DNA of 17,374 nucleotides from an uncultured Clostridia bacterium (lineage in GTDB: Bacteria > Bacillota > Clostridia > Christensenellales > Pumilibacteraceae): NCBI GenBank assembly GCA_900553555.1, contig USEG01000005.1:1-17374 (forward strand), read 5' to 3'. Positions 1 to 8,087 of this stretch are shown one piece after another. The first letter of the stretch is position 1. Each line of letters starts with the position of its first letter. Under the pieces are notes generated by a model that saw only the letters and a program-made list of their open reading frames with translations, was not told the origin of the DNA and made no database searches. The translations under genes were made by a program, and so were the position numbers.

Positions 1-1227
1 ACGTTTATTATGGCAAAGTCCGGCGATTGTTTTAAGGGAACTTGTCGCAGTATCGACGGCATAAATATTTATGACGTTTTATCAAAATGCGCGGATTTAT
101 TGGTGGAATTCGGCGGACACAGCCAGGCGGCCGGTTTTTCCATTATGCCCGAAAATATAAATAATTTCAAGCAAAGAGTATATGACGTTTTGTCGGAGTA
201 CGACGATAATTTGTTTGTCCCGAAAGTGAAATACGATATGCAGCTGGACGACTACGACATTACCTACGAATTTGTCGACGCGCTCGAACTTTTGGAGCCG
301 ACGGGAAACAGTAATCCAAAGCCCGCGTTTTGTGTAGAGGCCGGTGATTTATCTGTAGTGCCGTGCAAAAACAACGCTGCCCACGTATCCATAAACATTG
401 GCAACAATATTCAGGTTTTTGCTTTTAATTACTCAAAAGTATCGTATCAGTTGATGGGGCATTATCCCAAACAATTGGTGCTCGAACTGCAGAAGAATAA
501 TTTCGGCGGCAAGGACGTCAAGGGTATTTTAAGGGCTTGTTGTCCGTCAAAGCTGTATATAAACGAAAAATTTGCAAAGGCATATAATTTAAGCATAACA
601 TCCATAAAGAGCGATGAAGGTGCGCATTTTACCGAATACGAAAATATCGATGCAATTTATAAAGATCGTCTTTACGGAACGCTGGTTATTGCCGGAGATG
701 CCGACGGGTACAACCGGTTTGTCGAAAGTCACAATATGCTGATCAACGAATATATGTACACGACTACCGTTAATAATTTTTCCCGCATTATCGTATCTCC
801 CGATCTTGACGACGAAAACATATCTTTTGCAAATTATGACAGCATAATCTTTTTATTCAGACCGTATGATGAGGGCATCATATCATATCTAAATAAAAAG
901 ACGCATGCGGAAATTTTTATTCCCGAAAAGAGCGACACTCTGCCAAAAGTTACGGCCGGTCGTGAAGTTTTTATGCAATACTACGATAAAATCAAACGGC
1001 ACGCAAACGAAAAATTTGTCAATGTAACAGCATTTTACAAAAAGCTTAACAAAGAAACAGATAAGTGCGACTTTGCTCAGCTGGTGGCATGTTTGGCTGT
1101 CTTTGAACAGCTTGGTATTTTACGTATTGACCGTGACCCGTTTGTTGTTACAATTACTCACAATAAAGCGGATTTAAAGCAGTCTCCGCTGTATTGTCAT
1201 ATCTTAAAGGAGGAACAAAATGCCTGA
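1..1227 (+). CDS. recJ: RecJ, single-stranded-DNA 5'-3' exonuclease, 3' part (5' end outside window)
   Basis: Open from the first base in this frame, so the N-terminal catalytic DHH domain lies upstream; 408 residues are visible. What remains starts inside the DHHA1 domain: the GGHSQAAG motif (codons at 112-135) is the RecJ signature, preceded by a GTCRS stretch equivalent to the usual GSGRS. An OB-fold-like region follows (about residues 73-190 of the visible part). The last 200 residues match the extra C-terminal region typical of Firmicutes RecJ in position, although they are poorly conserved by eye. RecJ degrades 5'-ended single strands in RecFOR recombination and base-excision/mismatch repair in the cytoplasm. 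The stop (TGA) overlaps the rel start by 8 bp, so the two genes are co-transcribed. No apt gene lies between recJ and rel, unlike in many Firmicutes. Identity is secure from the DHHA1 motif; activity cannot be judged without the N-terminus. Confidence 0.93.
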   Translation, partial: TFIMAKSGDCFKGTCRSIDGINIYDVLSKCADLLVEFGGHSQAAGFSIMPENINNFKQRVYDVLSEYDDNLFVPKVKYDMQLDDYDITYEFVDALELLEPTGNSNPKPAFCVEAGDLSVVPCKNNAAHVSINIGNNIQVFAFNYSKVSYQLMGHYPKQLVLELQKNNFGGKDVKGILRACCPSKLYINEKFAKAYNLSITSIKSDEGAHFTEYENIDAIYKDRLYGTLVIAGDADGYNRFVESHNMLINEYMYTTTVNNFSRIIVSPDLDDENISFANYDSIIFLFRPYDEGIISYLNKKTHAEIFIPEKSDTLPKVTAGREVFMQYYDKIKRHANEKFVNVTAFYKKLNKETDKCDFAQLVACLAVFEQLGILRIDRDPFVVTITHNKADLKQSPLYCHILKEEQNA

Positions 1228-3367
1228 TATTGATATACGAAAAAAATTCAGTACGAATTATTCCTCGCAGCAAGTAGAAGTTTTGAATCGTGCGCTGGAT
1301 TACGCCACAAAAATGCATGAGGGGCAAAAGCGCGAATCAGGTGAACCGTATATTACGCATCCCATTGCCGTTGCCAATATATTGATTGATTTAGGTCTCG
1401 ATTACAGTGCGGTTTCCGCAGCGTTACTACATGATTGCGTGGAAGATACAACGGCGACGGACGAGGACATTAAGCGCAATTTCGGCGATGAAATTGCCGA
1501 ACTCGTTCTCGGCGTCACTAAATTAAAAAAACTTTCTTTCAAATCGAAGGAGGAGGAACAGGCGGAAAATTTCAGGCGAATGTTTTTTGCCATTGCAAAA
1601 GATATCCGCGTTTTGATAATTAAAATTGCCGATCGCTTACACAATATGCGGACAATCTCCAGCCTATCGAAAGAGAGACAAATTGCTATGGCCACCGAGA
1701 CTCTGGAAATTTTTGCGCCGCTTGCGTCCCGCCTGGGCTTAAGTTATTTTAAGTGCGAGCTGGAGGATCTGTGCCTCAAAGTGCTGCATCCCACGGCTTA
1801 TGAACAGCTGGTAAACGAAATAACATTAAAGCGCTCCGAACGCCAGGAACTTGTCAACAAAATTTGCGAAAGACTTACCGAGATGCTTAAAGAACTGGGC
1901 ATCAAAGGCGAAGTAAGCGGCCGCCCCAAACATTTCTATAGTATTTACAAAAAAATGACGACGCAAAACAAGACCTTCGATCAGATTTATGATCTTACCG
2001 CCGTCAGAGTAATTGTCGAAAATGTCAAAGATTGTGATGAAGTTCTCGGAATGATTCATACTGTATGGAAACCCATTCCCGGTCGGTTTAAGGACTATAT
2101 CGCCGTTCCGAAATCAAATAATTACCAGTCTCTTCACACAACGGTTATGACGACATACGGTATGCCGTTTGAAATTCAGATACGAACTTACGAGATGCAT
2201 AAAATCGCCGAATACGGTATTGCCGCACATTGGAAATACAAAGAAAATCGCGGCGCCGAAAATAACGAATTTGACGAAAAGCTCGAGTGGTTGCGCGGCG
2301 TTATGGACGTGCAAAGCAGTGAAAATTCTTCGCCGCAGGAATTTTATGAATCGCTAAAATTCGATTTGTATTCGGGGCAGGTGTTCGTTTTTACGCCCCG
2401 CGGCGATGTTATCAATCTTCCTGAAGGCTCCAATCCCATTGATTTTGCCTACAACTTGCATTCGGAAATCGGCAATAAATGCATCGGCGCAAAGATAAAC
2501 AACAAGATGGTCCCACTTGAAACAAAATTGCAAACGGGCGATTATGTTGAAATTATCACTTCCGCCAATGCCAAAGGCCCCAGCAGAGATTGGCTGCGCA
2601 TTGTCAAAACTTCGCAGGCAAAAAGCAAAATAAAAGCGTTTTTCAAAAAGGAATTAAAAGAAGAAAATATCCGAAAAGGCAAGGATATGCTGGAACGCGA
2701 GGCAAAAGTGCGCGGATACAGTTTGGCGTCGCTGATGCAGCCTAAATGGCTGGATGTGATAATGCAACGCTATTCGATTTCCTCTTTGGACGACTTATAT
2801 GCTTCCGTGGGCTACGGCGGCTTTACCGTCAATCAGATATTATCGAAGCTGATAGATTTTTATAAGAAAGAGGAAAAAGCCCACGCTCCCGTAAAACCCA
2901 ATTACAGCGTAAAAAGCAGTAATACGTCCGGCATTATCGTCAAGGGACATGACGACCTTTTGGTGCGTATATCGCGATGCTGCAATCCTGTGCCGGGAGA
3001 TGATATTGTCGGCTTTATTTCAAGAGGCAGAGGAATTGCCATTCATCGCGTAGGATGCTCAAATCTAAAAAACGTCGAGCCGTTCAGACTTATCGAGGCG
3101 CATTGGGAGGGAGAAAAGGCATCATCGTTTTTGGTTGCGGTACAAGTGGAGGGCAAGGATACAAGCGGTTTGCTTGCGCGCATTACCACTACGATAAGCA
3201 ATATGAATTTGACCATGACAAGTCTTGTCGCGCGCATGGATAAAAACAACAATGTAATAGTCAATTTTTCGATTCGAGTGAATAAGATTGAAGAATTCGA
3301 ACAATTGCAAAAAAAGCTGTCGCAGATACCGTCTGTGGATAAAGTGTTCAGGAGCAACGGGCAATAA
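1220..3367 (+). CDS. relA: Bifunctional (p)ppGpp synthetase/hydrolase, Rel/SpoT family
   Basis: Complete 715-residue long RSH protein. Domains in order: HD hydrolase (about 25-195) with H47, H71-D72, E75-D76 and D138; pppGpp synthetase (about 235-345) including the R289-F-K-D292 (RxKD) motif known from bifunctional Rel enzymes, rather than the ExDD of synthetase-only RelA; TGS (388-448); helical region; zinc-finger/CC domain with C587-C588, H609 and C613; and ACT (637-708). Both the hydrolase and synthetase residues look intact, so it should both make and remove the alarmone in response to stalled ribosomes. It starts at ATG 1220, 6 bases after a strong AAAGGAGG (1206-1213) located inside recJ, with 8 bp overlap. 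Its stop overlaps the next start by one base (TAATG). This is the only Rel-type gene in the window. Whether small synthetases exist elsewhere cannot be seen. Confidence 0.97.
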   Translation: MPDIDIRKKFSTNYSSQQVEVLNRALDYATKMHEGQKRESGEPYITHPIAVANILIDLGLDYSAVSAALLHDCVEDTTATDEDIKRNFGDEIAELVLGVTKLKKLSFKSKEEEQAENFRRMFFAIAKDIRVLIIKIADRLHNMRTISSLSKERQIAMATETLEIFAPLASRLGLSYFKCELEDLCLKVLHPTAYEQLVNEITLKRSERQELVNKICERLTEMLKELGIKGEVSGRPKHFYSIYKKMTTQNKTFDQIYDLTAVRVIVENVKDCDEVLGMIHTVWKPIPGRFKDYIAVPKSNNYQSLHTTVMTTYGMPFEIQIRTYEMHKIAEYGIAAHWKYKENRGAENNEFDEKLEWLRGVMDVQSSENSSPQEFYESLKFDLYSGQVFVFTPRGDVINLPEGSNPIDFAYNLHSEIGNKCIGAKINNKMVPLETKLQTGDYVEIITSANAKGPSRDWLRIVKTSQAKSKIKAFFKKELKEENIRKGKDMLEREAKVRGYSLASLMQPKWLDVIMQRYSISSLDDLYASVGYGGFTVNQILSKLIDFYKKEEKAHAPVKPNYSVKSSNTSGIIVKGHDDLLVRISRCCNPVPGDDIVGFISRGRGIAIHRVGCSNLKNVEPFRLIEAHWEGEKASSFLVAVQVEGKDTSGLLARITTTISNMNLTMTSLVARMDKNNNVIVNFSIRVNKIEEFEQLQKKLSQIPSVDKVFRSNGQ

Positions 3368-3972
3368 TGAATGTCGCAAAGATCAAAACCGGTATTGTTG
3401 AAACCAACACGTATTTTTTGTCAAACGATAATAATGATTGTATTGTTATCGACCCCGGGGATGATATTCCGGGAATAATGAATTATTTGACGGATAATAA
3501 TTTGCGTCCGCTGTATGTCCTTTTGACGCATGCGCATTTCGATCATTGCAACGCCGCGCGCGCTTTACAGATGAACGGCGCAAAGATTTATATGCACAAA
3601 AAAGATTATCCGCTTGTCAAATCCGACGATAACCTGGCATCAAAATTCGGAGTTCTTTTTAACAAGTTCACTCCGGACGGTTTTGTGAAGGATAACCAGC
3701 ATTTGAATATAGCTGACAGCGATATTTTAGTGCTGCACACTCCGGGACATACCGCGGGCAGCTGTTGTTATTTAATAGATAATTTTATGTTTTCCGGCGA
3801 TACGCTTATGTACCTTACGTGCGGACGCACCGATTTTCCGTCGGGAAATAAGAAAGCGATGAAACAGTCATTAAGCAGACTTATGAATTTGCAAGGCAAT
3901 TATGTCGTTTTTCCCGGACATAATGCGGCAACCAATCTCGATTTTGAACGCAAAAACAATCCTTATGTATAA
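3367..3972 (+). CDS. Metallo-beta-lactamase-fold hydrolase (glyoxalase II-like, YqgX type)
   Basis: 201 residues, complete. The metal-binding set of the MBL fold is intact: H55-x-H57-x-D59-H60 (THAHFDH), H128 in PGHTAGS, D145 in SGDTL and H185 in PGHN. The GRTDFPSG stretch after D145 is typical of the short glyoxalase II-like subgroup found in Clostridia beside rel and hemZ. The dedicated C-terminal substrate domain of true glyoxalase II is absent, so hydroxyacylglutathione is not a safe substrate assignment; a thioester or related hydrolase with a two-metal site is the most that can be said. It starts at ATG 3367, sharing one base with the rel stop. An AGGAG lies about a dozen bases upstream, which is longer than ideal, so translational coupling to rel is likely. 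The 3' end overlaps hemZ by 8 bp. No signal peptide is visible, so it should be cytosolic. Confidence 0.9.
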   Translation: MNVAKIKTGIVETNTYFLSNDNNDCIVIDPGDDIPGIMNYLTDNNLRPLYVLLTHAHFDHCNAARALQMNGAKIYMHKKDYPLVKSDDNLASKFGVLFNKFTPDGFVKDNQHLNIADSDILVLHTPGHTAGSCCYLIDNFMFSGDTLMYLTCGRTDFPSGNKKAMKQSLSRLMNLQGNYVVFPGHNAATNLDFERKNNPYV

Positions 3973-5362
3973 ACTTACTACCAATTTTACCCCGGAAAAC
4001 GAAATAGAAGAAGAAGTGCGTCCTTTTGAACCTTTTTTGAACGGCGACATTGAAATTGTCCATACTGCCATAAATAAGGACGGCAAAAATGTATTGAACA
4101 CAGTTGAACTTCCGGATAAAGAGTATTCGTTCACAAATATTATTACGTCAAAGGAAGATATTGCCGTAAAAAGGGAGTATAAGCGGATGTGTAGACACGC
4201 CGTTTATTCGGCTCTATCCGACTATACCGGCCGCAAAATGCCGTGGGGCAGTCTCACCGGCATAAGGCCGACGAAACTCGCCTACGAATATCTGGCCTTT
4301 GGAGGAAATAAAGAACATATAGCCGAGTATTTATCAAAAAACTTCGATGTTTTGCCCAAAAAAGCCAAAATAATTCAAAATATAGTACTATGTCAGGCAC
4401 AATACTATTGCATTTCTCCTGATTTTGTCAATTTATATGTTCATATACCGTTTTGCCCGACAAAGTGCACATATTGCGCTTTTGTCACTCATCTTGTCGA
4501 CAAATGCAAAGATATTATTCCGTTGTATACCCGGCTGCTGGTAAAAGAAATTGAGCAGTCTATTCGGCTGATACATCGAAACGGGCAGAAAATATATTCG
4601 ATTTATGTGGGCGGCGGAACGCCTTCGGCATTGCCGGACGAACAATTCGAGGAGGTTTTGTCGGCGCTTTCTGGCCATAATGTTGAATTTACCTGTGAGG
4701 CGGGACGTCCCGACAGCATAACGCCCGATAAAGCCGCTATAATGAAAAGATGCGGAGTAAGCCGTGTGTGCGTAAACCCGCAGACGTTAAACGAAAGTAC
4801 GTTGACGGCCATCGGACGGCGCCATTCCGCACAGGATTTTATCGACAGTTACAAACTTATGCGCGATGCCGGCTTTGATATAAACGTTGATCTGATTGCA
4901 GGCCTTGAAGGCGAAAATTCTGCCGACTTTATGTATTCTCTTAAAAAAGTTGAGGCGTTACAGCCGCAAAACATCACCGTACACACTTTAAGCGTTAAAA
5001 ACGGTTCATTTCTTAAAAACAGCGGCGATGATGTCTGCAATTCCTATACTTCCGAAATGGTGGAAAAAGCATACGAGTTTTTGCTTTCGTCCGGATATGA
5101 GCCGTATTATCTTTACCGGCAAAAACATATGCTGGACAATCTCGAAAATATCGGCTATTCCCTGCCGGGCAAAATATGCGTAAACAACGTCACGACCATG
5201 GAAGAGACTCTGTCGGTCATCGCGTGCGGAGCCGGCGCTATATCGAAAAGGATTTTTCCCCAAGGCAGAATAGAGCGCCTGGCCAATTTGCGCGACGCAA
5301 AACTATATATCGATCAATTCGACGAGCGACTGGAAAAGAAATTAAAATTCTTTGAGAAATAA
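3965..5362 (+). CDS. hemZ: HemZ-family radical SAM enzyme (putative coproporphyrinogen III dehydrogenase)
   Basis: 465 residues from ATG 3965. An in-frame ATG at 3902 would add 21 residues but lies deep inside the upstream gene, so the start with 8 bp overlap (ATGTATAA) is preferred. No good Shine-Dalgarno is present, so coupling to the MBL gene is likely. An N-terminal region of about 155 residues specific to HemZ precedes the radical SAM barrel. The [4Fe-4S]/SAM cluster motif is C164-x3-C168-x2-C171 (CPTKCTYC), followed by the GGGTPS SAM-binding motif at 216-221. The C-terminal NLENIGYSLPGK and CGAGAISK stretches fit HemN/HemZ proteins. The family is named for oxygen-independent oxidative decarboxylation of coproporphyrinogen III, but HemZ homologues are widespread in Clostridia that may lack haem synthesis, so the substrate is uncertain. 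No terminator is visible after the stop; the next promoter begins 12 bp later. Confidence 0.9.
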   Translation: MYKLTTNFTPENEIEEEVRPFEPFLNGDIEIVHTAINKDGKNVLNTVELPDKEYSFTNIITSKEDIAVKREYKRMCRHAVYSALSDYTGRKMPWGSLTGIRPTKLAYEYLAFGGNKEHIAEYLSKNFDVLPKKAKIIQNIVLCQAQYYCISPDFVNLYVHIPFCPTKCTYCAFVTHLVDKCKDIIPLYTRLLVKEIEQSIRLIHRNGQKIYSIYVGGGTPSALPDEQFEEVLSALSGHNVEFTCEAGRPDSITPDKAAIMKRCGVSRVCVNPQTLNESTLTAIGRRHSAQDFIDSYKLMRDAGFDINVDLIAGLEGENSADFMYSLKKVEALQPQNITVHTLSVKNGSFLKNSGDDVCNSYTSEMVEKAYEFLLSSGYEPYYLYRQKHMLDNLENIGYSLPGKICVNNVTTMEETLSVIACGAGAISKRIFPQGRIERLANLRDAKLYIDQFDERLEKKLKFFEK

Positions 5363-5374
5363 CGTACAAAACGG

Positions 5375-5403
5375 TTTACTTTCGCAAAAATATTTGCTAT
5401 ACT
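5375..5403 (+). promoter_or_regulatory. Sigma-A type promoter with extended -10 for rpsO-pnp
   Basis: TTTACT (5375-5380), 17 bp spacer, TATACT (5398-5403), with TG at 5395-5396 giving an extended -10 (TGC-TATACT). The spacing is optimal and each hexamer has four or five consensus matches. Transcription would start near 5410, leaving a leader of about 80 nt before the rpsO start. Position and quality make this the likely main promoter of the ribosomal protein operon. It has not been tested experimentally. Confidence 0.75.
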
Positions 5404-5422
5404 TATACAGTACCTTGTTTCT

Positions 5423-5484
5423 CGGGGTTTCGGGATAATTCCGTCCGTTACTCAGATTTAAGGCGAATAAATTTTTTACGGAGG
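5423..5484 (+). promoter_or_regulatory. Structured rpsO leader, candidate S15 autoregulatory site
   Basis: The leader contains a bulged hairpin: outer pairing of 5423-5426 with 5444-5447 and an inner stem of CGGGA (5431-5435) with TTCCG (5439-5443) around a 3-base TAA loop. The same TTCCGT (5439-5444) can instead pair with ACGGAG (5478-5483), which is the rpsO Shine-Dalgarno; this gives 6 pairs including one G-T. The two folds exclude each other. S15 is known to repress its own mRNA in several bacteria through differing leader folds, so an autoregulatory switch is plausible. The pairings are short and read by eye only. Confidence 0.35.
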
Positions 5485-5492
5485 TTCAGATA

Positions 5493-5756
5493 ATGGACAA
5501 CAATTGGAAGAGCGAAATAATCGCTAAGTATGCTATTCACGAAGGCGATACGGGCAGCCCCGAAGTACAGGTGGCTTTGCTTACTTACCGTATAAACCAC
5601 CTTACGGAACATTTGAAATCGCACGCAAAGGATTTTCATTCCCGTCGCGGACTTTTGCAAATGGTAGGCGCAAGAAGAAGTCTTCTCAACTATCTTAAAG
5701 AAATCGATATCGAAAGATACAGAAATCTTGTCGCTAAGCTCGAAATAAGAAAGTAA
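5493..5756 (+). CDS. rpsO: 30S ribosomal protein S15
   Basis: 87 residues, the normal length of bacterial S15 (88-89). The diagnostic stretches [36 protein letters not shown] and the C-terminal [16 protein letters not shown] are all present, including the conserved HxxDxHSRRGL region that binds 16S rRNA at the central-domain three-way junction. S15 is a primary binder that starts assembly of the 30S platform. It begins at ATG 5493, eight bases after ACGGAGG (5478-5484). The gene has its own promoter and a structured leader, and pnp follows after 88 bp, the conserved rpsO-pnp arrangement. No irregularity was seen. Confidence 0.98.
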   Translation: MDNNWKSEIIAKYAIHEGDTGSPEVQVALLTYRINHLTEHLKSHAKDFHSRRGLLQMVGARRSLLNYLKEIDIERYRNLVAKLEIRK

Positions 5757-5762
5757 ATTTTT

Positions 5763-5797
5763 CAAGGGCGTAATATCTCACTATTATGCCCTTGTTT
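5763..5797 (+). terminator. Hairpin between rpsO and pnp: weak terminator/attenuator or processing site
   Basis: A 13-bp stem pairs 5763-5775 with 5782-5794 around a 6-base loop (5776-5781); the only non-Watson-Crick pair is G5770-T5787. Only TTTAAT follows, a poor U-tract, so termination should be partial and read-through into pnp is expected. In other bacteria the rpsO-pnp gap carries an attenuating terminator and RNase cleavage sites. Either role fits here. Confidence 0.6.
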
Positions 5798-5804
5798 AAT
5801 ATGG

Positions 5805-5829
5805 GCGCCGGCCAGAGAAGACCGGTTGC
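5805..5829 (+). promoter_or_regulatory. Possible second hairpin in the pnp leader
   Basis: CCGG (5808-5811) can pair with CCGG (5822-5825) over a 10-base loop, extended by GC (5805-5806) with GC (5828-5829) across a small internal loop. It sits just upstream of the pnp Shine-Dalgarno ACGGAGG (5832-5838). PNPase is known to autoregulate through leader structure in E. coli, but this stem is short and may be chance. Confidence 0.25.
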
Positions 5830-5844
5830 TTACGGAGGTTTTTT

Positions 5845-7929
5845 ATGAAGGATGCAAAAATTTTTAAAACTACAATCGGAGGCCGAGAAGTTACGGTAGA
5901 AATCGGCAAGTATGCCGAACAAGCCAACGGCTCATGTTTTATACGTTGCGGAGATACTGTCGTCATGGTTAACGTAACCATGTCGGAAACGCCGCGTCCC
6001 GGAATGGATTTTTTCCCGCTCAGCGTCGACTATGAAGAAAAAATGTACGCTATGGGCAAAATACCCGGAGGATTTAAAAAGCGCGAAGGCAGAGCGAGCG
6101 ACAAAGCCATCTTGACGTCGCGTCTCATCGACCGCCCGCTGCGCCCGCTTTTCCCCAAAGGAATTTTTAACGACGTTTGCGTAATAGCCACGGCGCTGTC
6201 GGTAGACACCAATATTCCGCCGGAAGTTTACGCAATGTTGGGATCTAGTATCGCTTTGTCCATTTCGGATATACCTTTTGCCGGACCGACGGGATCGGTT
6301 GTTGTGGGCTATGTCGACGGAGAATATGTCATCAACCCCGATTTGGAACAAAAGGCAAAAAGCGCAATGCACGTTTACGTAAGCGGCACCGCCGACGCCA
6401 TTATGATGGTGGAAGCCGGAGCCAACGAAGTAAGCGAAGACATAATGCTGGGCGGTATTCTTTATGCGCACGAAGAAATTAAAAAACAAGTCGCATTTAT
6501 CAACGAAATAGTGGCACAGGTGGGCAAACCCAAGCGCCAGATGGAACTCTATCATGTTCCGGAAGATCTCGATGCGGCAGTCCGCGAATACGGGTCGTCG
6601 CTAATAGACAAAGCGCTTGAAGAAACCAACCGTCAAGCCCGTCAGGAAAAACAGGAAGAGGTCGAAAAACAGATTCTCGAACATTTTGCCGATATTTATC
6701 CCGAAATGGAAAGAGAAATCAAAGATTCGATTTACTATATAACAAAAGAAAAAGTCCGCGCGAAAATTCTCAACGACGGTTTCCGTCCCGACGGAAGAAA
6801 GTTGACCGAAATACGCGATATCTGGTGCGAAGTTGGCATACTTCCGCGCGTTCACGGCAGCGCAGTGTTTACAAGAGGTCAGTCGCAGGCTTTGACCACG
6901 TGTACGCTGGGTACTTTAAGCGAAGTTCAAAAACTGGAAAATCTCGACGAAGAATCGTATAAGCGCTATATGCATCAGTACAACTTCCCGGGATACAGCA
7001 GCGGCGAGGCCAAACCTTTGCGTTCGCCCGGCAGACGTGAAATAGGTCATGGCGCGTTGGCGGAAAGAGCGCTTGACCCGGTAATTCCTTCCGAAGACGA
7101 GTTCCCCTACGCAATAAGAACAGTCAGCGAAATTTTGAGTTCCAACGGTTCAACTTCGCAGGCCAGCGTATGCGGTTCGACCTTGGCCCTTATGGACGCA
7201 GGCGTACCGATAAAGGCGCCCGTCGCCGGCATCGCAATGGGACTTATAAAAGACGAAGCCACACATCGCATCGCCGTATTGTCGGATATCCAAGGCATGG
7301 AAGACTTTTTGGGCGATATGGACTTCAAAGTAGCCGGCACGACAAAAGGTATTACCGCCATTCAGATGGATATTAAAATCAAGGGCATCGACCGCGAAAT
7401 TTTGCAGACGGCATTGGCTCAGGCCAGAGAGGGCAGACTTTATATTCTCGACAAGATGCTCCAGGTGCTGGACAAACCCCGTCCCGAGCTCTCCAAGTGG
7501 GCGCCCAAGATTACGTCCTTTATGATTGATCCCGATAAGATCGGAGATGTTATCGGCAAGAGCGGTAAGGTAATCAACAAGATTATCGACGAAACAGGCG
7601 TCAAAATCGATATCAATGACGACGGCAGAGTATCCATCGCGTCGCATGACCTGGATATGGTCGATAAAGCACGCTCCATAGTCATGTCTATTGTCGAGGA
7701 TGTCGAACCCGGCAAAATCTATGAAGGAAAAGTCGTAAGAATAATAGAAATCGGCGCATTTGTCGAACTTGCCCCCAATAAAGACGGCATGATTCACATC
7801 TCGAAACTGGCAAAAACGCGCGTCGAAAAAGTCACCGACGTAGTAAAAGAAGGCGATAAGGTTTTGGTGGAAGTTATTAAAATCGATGACAAAGGCAGAA
7901 TAAATTTGCGCCTTCTTAAAAAACTTTAA
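5845..7929 (+). CDS. pnp: Polyribonucleotide nucleotidyltransferase (PNPase)
   Basis: 694 residues, full length for the family. Order: first RNase PH core (about 10-140), central all-helical domain (about 240-310), second RNase PH core (315-540), KH domain (about 555-615, with IGKSGKVINKI at 567-577) and S1 domain (about 622-691). The second core carries the conserved SPGRREIGHGALAERAL (394-410), SDIQG and LGDMDFKVAGT blocks with the active-site acidic residues, so the enzyme should be active. PNPase removes nucleotides from RNA 3' ends using phosphate, works in mRNA decay and quality control, and acts as a trimer in the cytoplasm. It starts at ATG 5845 behind ACGGAGG (5832-5838). The block just before the GRREIGH motif reads GYSSGEAKPLRS rather than the common PYSVGETG-type sequence, a modest divergence. 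A strong terminator follows 23 bp after the stop. Confidence 0.98.
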   Translation: MKDAKIFKTTIGGREVTVEIGKYAEQANGSCFIRCGDTVVMVNVTMSETPRPGMDFFPLSVDYEEKMYAMGKIPGGFKKREGRASDKAILTSRLIDRPLRPLFPKGIFNDVCVIATALSVDTNIPPEVYAMLGSSIALSISDIPFAGPTGSVVVGYVDGEYVINPDLEQKAKSAMHVYVSGTADAIMMVEAGANEVSEDIMLGGILYAHEEIKKQVAFINEIVAQVGKPKRQMELYHVPEDLDAAVREYGSSLIDKALEETNRQARQEKQEEVEKQILEHFADIYPEMEREIKDSIYYITKEKVRAKILNDGFRPDGRKLTEIRDIWCEVGILPRVHGSAVFTRGQSQALTTCTLGTLSEVQKLENLDEESYKRYMHQYNFPGYSSGEAKPLRSPGRREIGHGALAERALDPVIPSEDEFPYAIRTVSEILSSNGSTSQASVCGSTLALMDAGVPIKAPVAGIAMGLIKDEATHRIAVLSDIQGMEDFLGDMDFKVAGTTKGITAIQMDIKIKGIDREILQTALAQAREGRLYILDKMLQVLDKPRPELSKWAPKITSFMIDPDKIGDVIGKSGKVINKIIDETGVKIDINDDGRVSIASHDLDMVDKARSIVMSIVEDVEPGKIYEGKVVRIIEIGAFVELAPNKDGMIHISKLAKTRVEKVTDVVKEGDKVLVEVIKIDDKGRINLRLLKKL

Positions 7930-7952
7930 GAAGATATAAAATAACGCAGCAT

Positions 7953-7986
7953 AAACAATCGTCATTTCCGTGACGGTTGTTTTTTT
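7953..7986 (+). terminator. Rho-independent terminator after pnp
   Basis: A 12-bp stem pairs 7953-7964 with 7971-7982 around the loop TTTCCG (7965-7970), with one T-G wobble (7959/7976), and runs into a T-tract to 7986. It ends the rpsO-pnp unit. The 101 bp that follow, up to the next gene, hold an AT-rich stretch but no promoter I can call with confidence. Confidence 0.92.
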
Positions 7987-8087
7987 ATGCAAAGACAAAA
8001 AACTTCTTCGCTTGTTTTATTTTTTTATATCTAACGCGTGTTGCGGACGAATATATATAAAGCAGATAAATTTATGGCGGAGTTGTT

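Noticed and set aside
3902..3964. Upstream in-frame ATG as the hemZ start
   Set aside because: It would place 71 bp of overlap inside the MBL gene with no ribosome site; the ATG at 3965 gives the normal family N-terminus.
5932..6555. 207-codon minus-strand frame opposite pnp
   Set aside because: Shadow of the conserved RNase PH domain; rich in His, Tyr, Phe and Arg with no family resemblance.
7150..7998. 282-codon open frame on the minus strand opposite pnp
   Set aside because: It lies opposite a certain pnp gene, its start falls past the pnp terminator, and it has no recognisable domain. The codon bias of pnp creates the open frame.
8041..8070. TTGCGG with GATAAA as a promoter for the deacetylase gene
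   Set aside because: The spacing is 18 bp and both hexamers match poorly; TATAAA at 8056-8061 has no matching -35 element either.
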